From assembly GCF_002775205.1 (NCBI RefSeq), contig NC_036451.1, forward strand, positions 21,190,351 to 21,254,350: a stretch of 64,000 bases of DNA, in the 5' to 3' direction. The notes under the pieces were generated by a model. That model was given only the letters and a program-made list of their open reading frames with translations. It was not told the DNA's origin and ran no database searches. Shown one piece after another: positions 47,601-59,600 of the stretch. The position numbers and the translations under genes are program-made. The stretch comes from Xiphophorus maculatus (taxonomy: Eukaryota; Chordata; Actinopteri; Cyprinodontiformes; Poeciliidae). The number at the start of each line of letters is the position of its first letter. Within the stretch, counting starts at the first letter, position 1.

Positions 47601-50600
47601 GCGTGGACTGCAGTAATTAATAGCTAATTCCACGCATTCATCTGAGGTCAAAGTTTACATTAAAACTAGAAGCAGAAAGACGAGAACATTGTTTCGTCAA
47701 GTGTTTATTTATCATGGCTTACAACGTAATCGTGCCATTCGCCAAGCCCGCGGCAAATCATGCGGCTGTTAACAGGAGCCAGCTGCCTGATTAAAGACCT
47801 CACCGTCAGACTGTCCAACATCCGCTGGATACCAAGTCCAGTCAGCATTAGTCATCAGAAACCACAACGAGTTCTGGCGAACTCAGAAGATGATAAAAAA
47901 TGCTTTTAACATTCCTCTGAAGTAGAAACGGAACCGCCCTTTGAACTTGTCCAACACTGCAAAAAGACGATCTTCCCTAGTATTTTTGGCCAAGTTTCTA
48001 GTGCAAATATCTTGGTACACTTGTAATACGACAGAACTAACTTACAAATATTTATTCAACAAGATATAAGAGGTTGTTTTAAGTCAATAATTCCTTAATT
48101 ATGCTAGTGGAACTAGCATAATTAATGCTAGTTCCACTAATACTTTTTCAATATTAAGGATTTTTAAAAACTTTTTAACTTAAAGCAATCTCCTGTTTTT
48201 TTTCCTGAAAATTAACTTTGAAGTTCTGTCTTATTTCAAGTGCACTAGGATATTTGCACTAGAAACTGGAACAGAAGTACTTGGTAAGATTTTGGTTTTG
48301 CAACCTACTTTTCTACAGTTGCACAAATTTAATGCATGTTATTGAGGCTGCATGTAATAGACCAAAATAAAGTACACCACAACTGTAAAGTCGAGGTTGT
48401 AAAAGCTCCTGCTTACGGACTTGTATCTTACTTTCAGCAGTAAATGTGTCTGCTGATGTAAAGAGTGAAGCACTATGATGATGATACATTGACTGGCCAC
48501 ATGTAGCGACTCAACTATATGCGTTAATCGGCATGTATTTGAGTTGGTGAAACTCGACAAATAAAGAGTATCTCTCTATTGCTCACAGACATTGTGCCCC
48601 ACTGGTTTGGGGATTTACACCACAGCAGTAAAGTGGACATAAATACTCAGTGGACTCAGAGGTGTTGCCTGTTATAGGCGTCTCTCTGAGCTCACCTGAC
48701 CTCAACCCAATTTAGTGTTGGTGTGTGGCGTGGCACAGGGACGGATGAGGTGTCCAACATTGGTAGGATGACTAGTTAGGGGCGTCCAACTCATGGCGGG
48801 AAACTTGGTTTATTGAGTTTAAATAAACAGAAGTTTGTCAGTGAGTTGGTTGTTTTTTGGAAGCGTGGAATTGTCTTTTATTATTTTACTGTTCATTATT
48901 GTATTTTATTGATACATTAAATTTTTCACATTGATATGTATTAACTTATCTTTTTTTTTTCTTGTATTTTCATTTCACACATTAAATTTAACATTATGGT
49001 CATAAGTAAGACCTGTTTGGCCGCCACACATTTTTAAATTCAGGTTGAACTTGTGTCTCTTAGGCTGGGTGTCTTAGTTTTAGTGAAGCACGAAACCTGT
49101 GACTTTTTTTTTTTTTTTTTTTTAGGAGTTTTAACCAGTGAATAAATGCAGCAAAATTGACACTATTTTTTCTAAAGAAATTATCATTTATTTTAGGTTA
49201 TTCAGTTACTTATTTAAAATGTCCAGAAGTTTTAAATTTTAAAAGAGCAGTAAAATGCCTATCACACTACAGAAATCTTAAGCAAAATAAAGGATTGTTT
49301 TTTTCTTTTCCATAAGCTGTGGAACCTACAGATATTACAGATAGTCTTAAACGTGTGAATCTAAAATTAAGGCCTTAAAATGTCTTAAATTCAGTTTGTT
49401 GGGAAAAGTAAGTTGACCTTAAATATGTTAATCATAGATCTTAAATTCTGTTTATTTAATTTTTTTTTAAAAATGAAGTTTGAGTCGCATCTTCATTGCG
49501 TTCTGCGACGGTTGAGGCTAACGCTAACTATCTAATAACTATTAACTGCTGATATAGCCTTGCTAGCTATATAGCAAAGTTTGTTTTGCTTTTTTTTGTT
49601 TGTCATGGCAAAGTTCAAACCTGTAGCCAGCTGGCTGGACAACATTCGCCTTCACTATTGACTGACGTCTTTTGCCAACCCATACAATGCTTGGTGCGTT
49701 CTGTGTAAAAAAGCTCGACTCTATGGGGTTAAGGCTGTCGAGAGAATTGCGAAATGTGTCATTTTCTTCAAATTTCTGTCGTGATGCAGGTCTTCAATTT
49801 CATTCATAACGGTCTTTAAAAAGTCTTAAATATGAGTTGGTGAAACTTTCAGAAACCGGTCTGCGTTTGATGCATGTAGAAACTTAATAGATTTTGCTCA
49901 AATTCTCAGTGTTATAAAAATATTATAGAAAGTTGTGTCTAAAAAAAAAAAAAAATAACTGACCTCACATGCCCTTTTCTCTGAAATGAAAATGTATATA
50001 AGTCAAATAAAATTATCAGCTTTGGAGGTTAAAAGTTCTTCCAATTTTCCAAAATCTGCTATCTCGTGCCCCTATCACTTGCTTTCAACTTTTGTTATCA
50101 GTAACCAAAGTCCCCCAAACCCGCTGTACATATCACAGCTATGCAGAAGAAGGGTGTCCCACCGTTTCTTGGTATTTGGCCCATCGAGAGTCACTGCGAT
50201 CTCATCCGTCTTCCCCTTTGAGCTGCTGGGGCCTTTTTGACAGCAGGACCGGATTAGCAGGGTTTAAGGTTTACCACTGTAGCCTTAGAGAAACGGCATG
50301 CCAACATATCTGTGTAATGCTGGAAACTGTGTTCAGCACTTGCTGTCATTCATTGTCGTCCTGTTTTCTTTTCGAGTCTCGCACATTTCTTTTTTTGCTG
50401 GAAACAACAGAAAAGTCGGAGCTCTGGTTTGCCGTAGCTTTTCCAGCTTGTTTGCCGTAGCTTTAGTTTGCCGTAGCTTTTCCAGCTTGTTCAGGAGTTA
50501 AATTTGAGGCGGACTGGGTATTTTACGTCGAAGTCCGATTGGTGTTGGAGGGAGAGAGAAGGAGCAGAGAGTGTGTGACCCAGCAGAGCGGACCATGGAG

Positions 50601-53600
50601 CCTTTGGTTTTTCTTCCGTCTTGCCGAGAAAACACACTTCGCTATGACTGAAGGGAACTCTGCTTGAGCTTCCACCGCTGTCTTCCTCGTGTCCTCGTTG
50701 CAAAGTTATAATGGGAAAAGCAGCCAGGCGTGCGTCTTCAGGCACGCCTGCCGCTTCGCTCTGTTCACGGCCCAAAATGTTAAATAACTCAATTCCACGA
50801 GTTATGCAATGGTGTTTTTATTGACTTCCAGCCCATTTTCCCATTTCTTCTTCTTTCTTTTTTTTTCTTTTAACCTCTGACCGTTTAGTTTCATTGAATG
50901 TTGTGTGAAGGTGAACTCGGTGCAGCACCTCGCTAAAGATTTCCTACCGTTTGACAAAATGTGAAAAAGTTCAATCATTTATCATAAAAAATTTCTTATA
51001 AGAATTTTGATTCATCGTTGTCTCCACACAAAAGTGACAGCATTATCAGAAATGTTATTTTTGACATTTTCTCACTCAGTTTGTTCCACAAGAGGATCAA
51101 TAAATATCAGTAAGTTTAAAATTCTGATTAAATGCAGGTAATGTGTGCAGTTTAAGTGTCTTTAAGTGAGTGGCATCCTGCAGAAGATTTCAAATAGGAA
51201 AGATGTTCATGAACAGTATTTATTTGTACTGCTATGAATGCTGTTTTAGATCAAGCATTTGTCTAAAAAAGAAGCAAAAAAAACACAAAAATTTTTTAGA
51301 TCATAATTTTAACGTTATCACAATTATGCAACAAAATATCACAATAAAATCCCAAGTCCATATCGTCCACATCCTGTTACAACCACACATTTTAATTCAT
51401 TTCTTGGGACTCTATTTTAGTTTAAGCCAAAAAAATGTTTCCATGACTTCACTCTAGTTATTTCAATAATAAATACATAAATTGACTCTATTTGCTAATC
51501 GTCTGAAGGGATTTGGTTCATTTTGGGGTATCTGACTAAAGGGGGCGAGCACAAGTGATGTTTCCTGTGGCGTGCGTGTAGCGTTGGTCAGGTTACTTAA
51601 AATCCCAATAAAATTCCTGGAAGTTTTCAGGCCATAACTTGACAGAATGTGGAAAAATTCAGGAGGCGTGGATATTTTTTTTTCCAAGGCATTTTTACAT
51701 TGTGTATAATTCCCTTTAGGTGAGAGAGTGGAAACGAGGCCATGATCGCTCGCGTTTCCATGACGCTGCATGACGTCACTCTCGTTTTGTTTCATAGCTT
51801 TAAGGCAGTTTGCGTTCGATGGAGATTTTTATTGCTTTTATAAACTCTCTTAACAAATCCAGATGTTTTGAGGGCTGATTTTGTTTTAGTAACATAACTC
51901 CAAAAGTTAATTAAAAGGAAAAAAGTGGAATCAACATTTTCAATAAATTTCATCTATCTTTTCTTTTCTGTTTTTGCGAGACAACAAAGAGGAATGCCTT
52001 TACAAGACATTTTGGCTGGATTTTATAATCCTGCTATTGCTAGATTTAAATACCGTGACTTCATAACTTGGGCTGTTAGCACTTTTATTAAAGTGTTTGT
52101 TTTCCTTCACTCAGTCTCCATAAACACTTCATAACTATCACAAGATCACACAGAGAGCCCGTGTGAGACTCTTTAGGAGAGCAACAGCCCTCACTGATTC
52201 ACTTTTACTTGCCTAAATGATCCCGACAATGTTGCAGTAGAACAGAAGATGATAATAGCTTAAACGTTTCATCGCTGACTTGAAGCAGATGTATGGAGAA
52301 GAGCCTGGGACGTCCAGCCAGACGTCGTGGATCAAGAAGAAATTCTCACCTTGTGCCGTGAAGGCAGTGGGGGGGAAAAAAAATCAACAAAAAAACAGCA
52401 TTCAAGCTGTGAATTTATGTCCAGCACTGTGTGGAGGTGGCGCAGTGCTCGCACCCTTACAGGTTTGATCGCCTTTAAATGTTTCGGATTATCAAAGAAA
52501 CTGTTTTTACTGCAGGAGGAGGTCGTGCTGAGAATGTGGAAACAAAACGCGGTTTTCACACGATGATTCGATTTCAGAAGGGATGCCATCCAAACCGACC
52601 CGGCCCTGAGTGCAAAGTAATCCCACTCTAAACGCAACAACCGGCCGTGCCACGCTCTGCGGCAACAGCTGCCGTCGAGTGTTTCCGCTCACTGGCCTCG
52701 AGGTTTGTGGGGGTGTTTTGACACACCTGTCGTTTCCGATTTGTATCAATTCAGCCAGACTCGTGCCTTTTTTTTTTATCCGAGGATTCAAGTCCAGACT
52801 TTGATTAGGCCACTTTAAGAGGTTATTGCACTGCTGCATAACCTCAGCATGCTTGATATTAGGGGGACAAATGGATGGCCAGACGTTTTCCTTCAGGATT
52901 TTCCAGCGGAATTCATGGTTCCATTAATTTACATTCAGGTAAAAATTTAGTCCAGACCGCCACGTTGGTATCCTTCAGCTGTTAATGTGATGCTCTTTTC
53001 TAAAATACTCCTGAGTTTTACAGAAAACTGTGGCTGGAGGGACACAGTCTGAAAAGTCTTACCCTTTTGTTTTGCAAGCTCACAGAATAGTTTCCTAAGT
53101 GTTTGGGATCATCAGGAGGTTTTTGGGCAAATATGAGACCTTGATGTTCTTTTTGATCAGCAGTGGTTTTGAGCTCGGAGTTATCCCACGTATGCCAGAG
53201 ACGTTTTTTTTGTTGTTGTTTTTTTTCCCATCCACACAGAAACACTGAAATTGGCCCAAAACGCTGTTTTTACTCTGTCGGGTCTTTAAGTGGCGCTAAA
53301 TATAGAACATGGGAAGTCCACCCATGTGAGGTCAGCGATAAACACAAGAAAACCAGGATGGTGAACAATAAATTGACGCTGTAGAAAATGCTGCTGCTGC
53401 AGCGTCTCAATGAACATGTAACCTGCTGCTGCTGTTATATGTGATGCGTTTGAGGGTCATAGCTCAGGTTAGAGGTTTGGCTAATAATGTCAGTTTCCAC
53501 AAAAGATGCGTTTTCTCTTTCCACGTGAACAAAAAAAAAAAAAAAAGTGATGCGGAGTGAAAACTGTTAAAAACTTTTGGTGTTTTTCTGGGTTCTTTCT

Positions 53601-56600
53601 GACCTCAAGGATGAGTTGTCCAGCATTTTGGGTAACCCTCCTGCTCTTCACAGGAGGACAGGACTTCCTGTCCAAAAGTCCTGGCTACTATAAAGTCCAG
53701 CCAGGACTTTTGGACAGGAAGTAAACATCTTATTTCATACGATCCAGAAAATTGTACATCCTGTACTCCTGTACTTGGAGAGACCTGCCGCTAGCTCTCT
53801 GTGATAGAGGATTTGCTCAAAGGGATTTCATCTTCAAGACACGTCTCAGCGTGACGCCGCAGACTCGGCGAGCGAACAAAACATCGATCCAGGAGCGCCG
53901 TTTCCACGCGAACGGGACGGAGCCCGTTGCCGGCCGAGCGGCGAAAGCCATTCACTCAGTAGAGAGGAATGCGCAATCGATGGGAACAGAAGACGGTATT
54001 TTTTTGGGACGTAGAATAATCGATGCTGCAGAGCAGACTGTCGTTTAATTTACGGCCCTCCGGTGAATGGCGGTTATGTTCCTTGGCTGTCGTTTAGCAG
54101 AGTGAAATGCCATTATAATGACATATGATAACATGGATCGGAGGGATGGGGAGGGAGGGATGAATGCAAGGGACTAGAAGGAAATCTCTCCCGCTCATCT
54201 GAATTTACGAAGCGGCGATTACTGCTGGCGACTCCACTTAGATGAACTGTGCCGACGCGGAGGAGGAGACGAAATGATGTGTTAAGTGAAAGTAGAAAAG
54301 AACTTTGATTCGGGGGGAAAACAATAGAACCCATTCTTTCCCTCTCTGTTTTTCCGATTTTGTAATCAGACACGCTGCTGACGATCTGCAGCTGGATGTT
54401 TATGAAATAGTGGCTGAGAGGGGGGGAGTGTGAGTGATGGAGAAGGGCTTCAGGGAGAGAGAGAGAGAGAGCTCTGCCTTTTGTTTTTAACACAAGAGTC
54501 ATGGCAACAGCCAAGCTGAGTGATTTAGCGGCTTTGGCCGGCGGCCTTTGCTGCAGCTCTCAGGGAACAGCAGTCAGGTTGCATTTTACATACGGCCCAG
54601 AACTATGTGGCCTTCCTCACATGTCCTATCAGCCACAGCAGATCTCCTCTGAACACGCTGAAGGTCGCAGAGAATGATGGCTTTCTAGTTGAAGGCAGGC
54701 AATGTTTCTTTTTCACGAGCCCAGCTCAAATAGATCCCCCTCACACACACACACGCACACACAGATCAGAATGCCACCATCTCTTGCATAGATGCACCGA
54801 TCTGATGTTAACGTGGACCAGTCCCATTATTGAGAACAATTCTAAATCCGGTATCGGTGCCAGTGTGTCCAATGTATAAGGGTAGATCTATTCAGTGTAA
54901 TTCTACGCTTTGTGCTCTGATTGACATTATGCTTTATTTATTTTACTTTATACTTAAAATTTCTAATTATACTTTGAAAGGAGGTTTGTTGAGGTTTATT
55001 TCTGCATGTTTGACCAAGATGGTCAGCCTGTCGTTTTTTGCCAGTGTCTTTATTATTTATTTTACATCGGCTGCTATGCTCCCAATTGCACTGACTGAAC
55101 AAATTAAAGTTGTTTAAACATGTCTGACCAGCAGTTTTGTGAAGCTGTTGGTGTGCTTATGTGTGCTGTGCTGGAGCAGAGTTGTCAAATAAATTTGTAA
55201 TTCAGTATATTTACGTCTGTGTTTTAAAGAAACAAAAACAAAAAAAAAAGGTTTTGAGTCACTTCAGGGCTGTTTTTTTTGCCAATACTAAACTTCAGAT
55301 ATTGGTATTTGTATCAAAAGTGAAAAAAGTGGATTGGTGCATCCATGATCTCTTTTTAATAAGTTTCTGAATCTGTTCATCTGAAAGGATTCAGTCACAT
55401 TTGAGAAGACTGTTAACGTGGTTAATAGTCACCCCACTGTTGTCAACTTGCCGACGTTTTAAGACAAAGAAATATCGGAATCAGGCTGTCAGGCTTTTTT
55501 TTTTTTTAAAGATCGTGATTGGCCAGAAAGCTGCTATTAGTATACCTCCAGCGAATAATTAAAAGATGTCATTTTATTGGATTTTATTTCACCTGGAAAA
55601 GACTCATCCAGATCAAAAATCTTTTACAAGACTATCCTGGATATTGAGATTTATATTTTCGTGCCAAAGATACAGTTGTGGAAAAAGTGTGATGAATGGG
55701 GCGGGGGACCCAAAACACAATCAATCAAGTCTTCCCGTTCTACATTTTTCAGAACAACCTCTCCAGTGTCGCTGATTTGTCTGCCATAATGCGAATCCAG
55801 CTCATCATTTTCTCTCATAATATTCTCATTTCTAGCTGCGTTGTGTTAGAGAAAGCCACAGCTGAAAATATCGACGTCTTCCCAGGCAGAGGACGGATCT
55901 GGGCTGCAGATCAGATGCTTTTATTCAAAGTTTTCCTTTGTTCTGTTGGCCGAGACGCTGAGAAACAATAAGCTGCTTCTACTGCTAGCTAATTTTGGTA
56001 AAACAGTTGGAACAAAAGTTTTGAATTAAACCACCACTACTGTACACACAAATCAGTTCACACACACACACACACACGTGTGGTTTATGTGTAAAGCGAT
56101 ATAAAAGTGTTGCTAGAGTTTAGTTTCTGCCACAAAATGTCACAAAATTACAGTACCGGTTGTATTTTCCAGCCGACACCGACACATTTGATGGGAAGCC
56201 GTGCATGAAAGAGGCTATCAGGCTGTTGGCTCACAGCTCAGTGCAGATCCTCACAGTCCGCGCATGTTGTTTGGACAGTGATCGCTATGCAACAAAAACA
56301 AGAAGGAACCCCCCGCACTCCTCCCCCCTGCCGGACTGGAGTCTGTCAGCTCCGAGCTCCGGACACATTTATCACCGTCGGAGTGGGAGAGAAATAACAT
56401 TTTGGCAGGAGAGAGCGAAAAAAACCCACAGTGACAAAGTTTTCCATTGTCCGGGTGGATTCCTTCCACCGCCGTTGATGTAATTTCGTCATTATATTTA
56501 ATGCCGTCTTCAAGTGTGAACCAACAGTTACGAGGAGAATAAGCTTGAACACATTCTCCGATATACTAGGAAAGGGGAAAAACAAAACTAAAGAGTAGAG

Positions 56601-59600
56601 ATGAACTGATGAGTGATTTTCTGTTCTACTGACTTTTGAGATTTATTTACCGCCTGATCATTTTTTGGCTTTCATTCTAAGCACAAATCTACACCTGCCA
56701 GGCGTGTGAACAGTTTTGGCCAACAGGGTTTTTGTGCTAATTATAATTATTCAGTATTTCCTGGAGCTCTAGTTTGTTTTTCTCAGTGTGTCGGGGCGTC
56801 GAAAATAAAATTATTCCAAGAAAAATCTGTGGGTGGCGACAGGAAACACAGTAATAACTGAACATTTCTTACAACTTGGAGGTGATTTAACCTGATCTTA
56901 CAAGTTCAAAAAGTGGTAAAAAAAAACAAAACATCTTTACCGCCCCTGCCCCCTGACAACCAAAAACATCTCCACCACATGTCCATGTGTGTTTTTAAAC
57001 TCTTAAATTAATGGGAGGAAGCCACAAAATAATCGGAACATTTACAAATATAACAAATTACACATTTAGGTTCCCAAAATTGTAACTTCTTTAAGGAAAA
57101 AGCTAAATTAATAGAAACAAAAGATTCAACATAAATGTCCATAACACTGTGCTTCGTCTGATTTCATTATAGAGAATTTGTCAGTGGTACTGAAAACAAA
57201 GTCACCATCTGCATCAAAAGTTGCTGATTTTGCCGTGACATGCTCATGCCTCGATGTGGTTTACCGATCAGAAGAAAACGCATGTATTTTAAGTTTATGG
57301 CTTGCCGATAACTGGTTTTGATCGCCACGTTCCATCTCCATACACGAGTCAACAAATGCGTCTGTTCCTAGAAAGAAAGGGAAAAAAAATAAAACAGAGC
57401 TCTGCGGTTTGCAGAGGAGGTGACTGCTAGTTTAAAGGTTTCTGAAAGTTTAAGGCAGAGGGAAAGAATTGTTTAAAAGCAGATTTTTACTCCTCCTCTC
57501 CTCCCCTTATCTTTTCTTTTTTGCCATCCCATGTTTTTCCTGGCCTGCAGATTTGCAGGGAGTCAGATCTGCCATAAATTAAGCATAACCAGGCAATCAG
57601 CCCAGCGTTCCTCCATCGCACTTCATCCTAAAGCACTAATCAGAGAACAGAAACAACTCGGATCATTTTTCACAGCGGTCCTCCCTGTCATCCCCTGTAA
57701 ATCTCTTCGCTGCTATGCCCTCCTTTATTGCAGCAATTTTTATTTTATTCTTTTCTCCTTTTTTTTTTTTCTCTTCTACCCCTCCAATAAAGTTGCTCAT
57801 CTTTATCAGGGCTTCCTGCCGTGGCCCTTGGCCTCCAAGTGGGGCTCCCCGGGGGTCCCGGCGCACAGTTTTCCACTTACAGAGCAGACGTAAAACAAAG
57901 AGGATTCTTGTGGCATCACACATGATCTCATCGCTATTTGCGGCTCCGCAGCAGAACCTCACTTTGTTCAGATTTCACTTTGTAATTGTTAGCTTGCGAA
58001 TTTCCTTCGTCTCATTCTAGTTCGGATGCATCTTTTATCTTGTTTAATTGTTTTTGTAGATAATTGCCTATTTCCAAGCCAGAAGTGAGATCAGTTATTA
58101 CTTTTTTTTTTTTTTTTGACAGCCTCTGTGTTAATTCTACTTCAGTAAAGTGTTGATGATGGAGTCGGCTTCTCTGAAACCTGCAGGATTTTGCTTGAGG
58201 GGCGGGGGTGTTCGGTTCAAGCAGCGTGAGGAAATGACTGGCTGTCTGTGGTTTCACAGAGCAAACTATTTTACTGCACTGTTTTACTGCAGCGTTTAAA
58301 ACCTTCGCCTTTTTCAAAGCCTTTCTCAGAGCGATCCAGTGTTGTTGTTTTTTTCTTTTCTTTTTTTCTCTTTCTCTCCTTTATGTTGGCAGGAGTTTTG
58401 TCAGGAGAGGCAGTAAAGTCACGAGTAAATTTAAGGAAATGAAATCCTAATAGGTTTTGGAATGGCTGCGGATCAGGGCAGCTGGACTCTCTAATAACGC
58501 CACCGAACAACAGGAAGGCTTGAAATGACTTCAACTGGAAAACGACCTGGACGGACTTGATGTGTGTTAAAGTGAGAGGACAGGAGGACCGAGCGGTCTG
58601 GTGTCAAGGTTTCTGCTGGGTTGATTAAAAAAAAAAAAAAAAAAGCAAAAAAATTTTTATTGGCACCTACGGTACAGACGTGTTAAAAACTAAATTAGTC
58701 TTTTAGTGCGGCTTCTTAATGTCAAACTGTAAAATGCCATAATTTGCAATCTTCAATTTGGTTGCATTTTATTCACGATGAAGAATGTTTAGTTTAACTT
58801 TCAGTCAACAGGCATCTCATTTTCTCATTTTTATGATGCGATGGAAGGACAGAAAGGGCTTTTTCCTTACAAGCAACTGGTTGGCATCCTGGTTTAAAAG
58901 ATGAAATGGAAACTTGGGGACTTTTTCTTTTCTTTTTTTTCTTTTTACCGTCACCATCCTCACTATTTGTGGTGCCAAGGTAAATGGATCCTTGTCCAGC
59001 TTAGTGCCCAAAGGAAATGGGCCACTGTGGCATTATTATACAGGATTTCTATGCAATCTGGAGAAGTACGGGAAAGAAAACGTGAATCTGGAAAAATATT
59101 TGCTTTTCTAGACTTAAGTTCCTATTCTAGTGTCAAAAAGTTCCTTCCTTCATTCTGTGCCATTTCATTGCATCCTTTTTTCGTGTTCAGCCTTCCGTTA
59201 CTCTGTCCATCACTCCTCGCAGAGATGCACCGATCCGATATCCGACCTGCATCAGGACCGATATCGAAAACAATTCTAGATCAGGTGTCTGTGACCATTT
59301 GCTTGAAATATTATATATTTTACATTATATTTAGAATTCCTAACTGTACTTTCTGGACCATTTGAAAGAGGGTTTGTTGCAGTTTACTTTTGTGCATTTG
59401 ACCAAGGTAGTCAGTCTATTGTTTTTGTCATTTTCAGCTTCTTTATTTTTTCATTGGTTTCTATACTAACCCTAATTGCACTGACTGAACAAATTAAAGT
59501 TGTTGTTTTTACATGCCTGACGTTTTAAGTCAACTCAGCACTGTTTTTCTGTATCGGATCGGTATCGGCCAATACCAAGCTTCAGATGTCTGTATCGGCA

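Noticed and set aside
53752..54048. 98-codon frame with basic, peptide-like composition
   Set aside because: No splice support, no domain, no homolog recalled. More likely noncoding intronic sequence.
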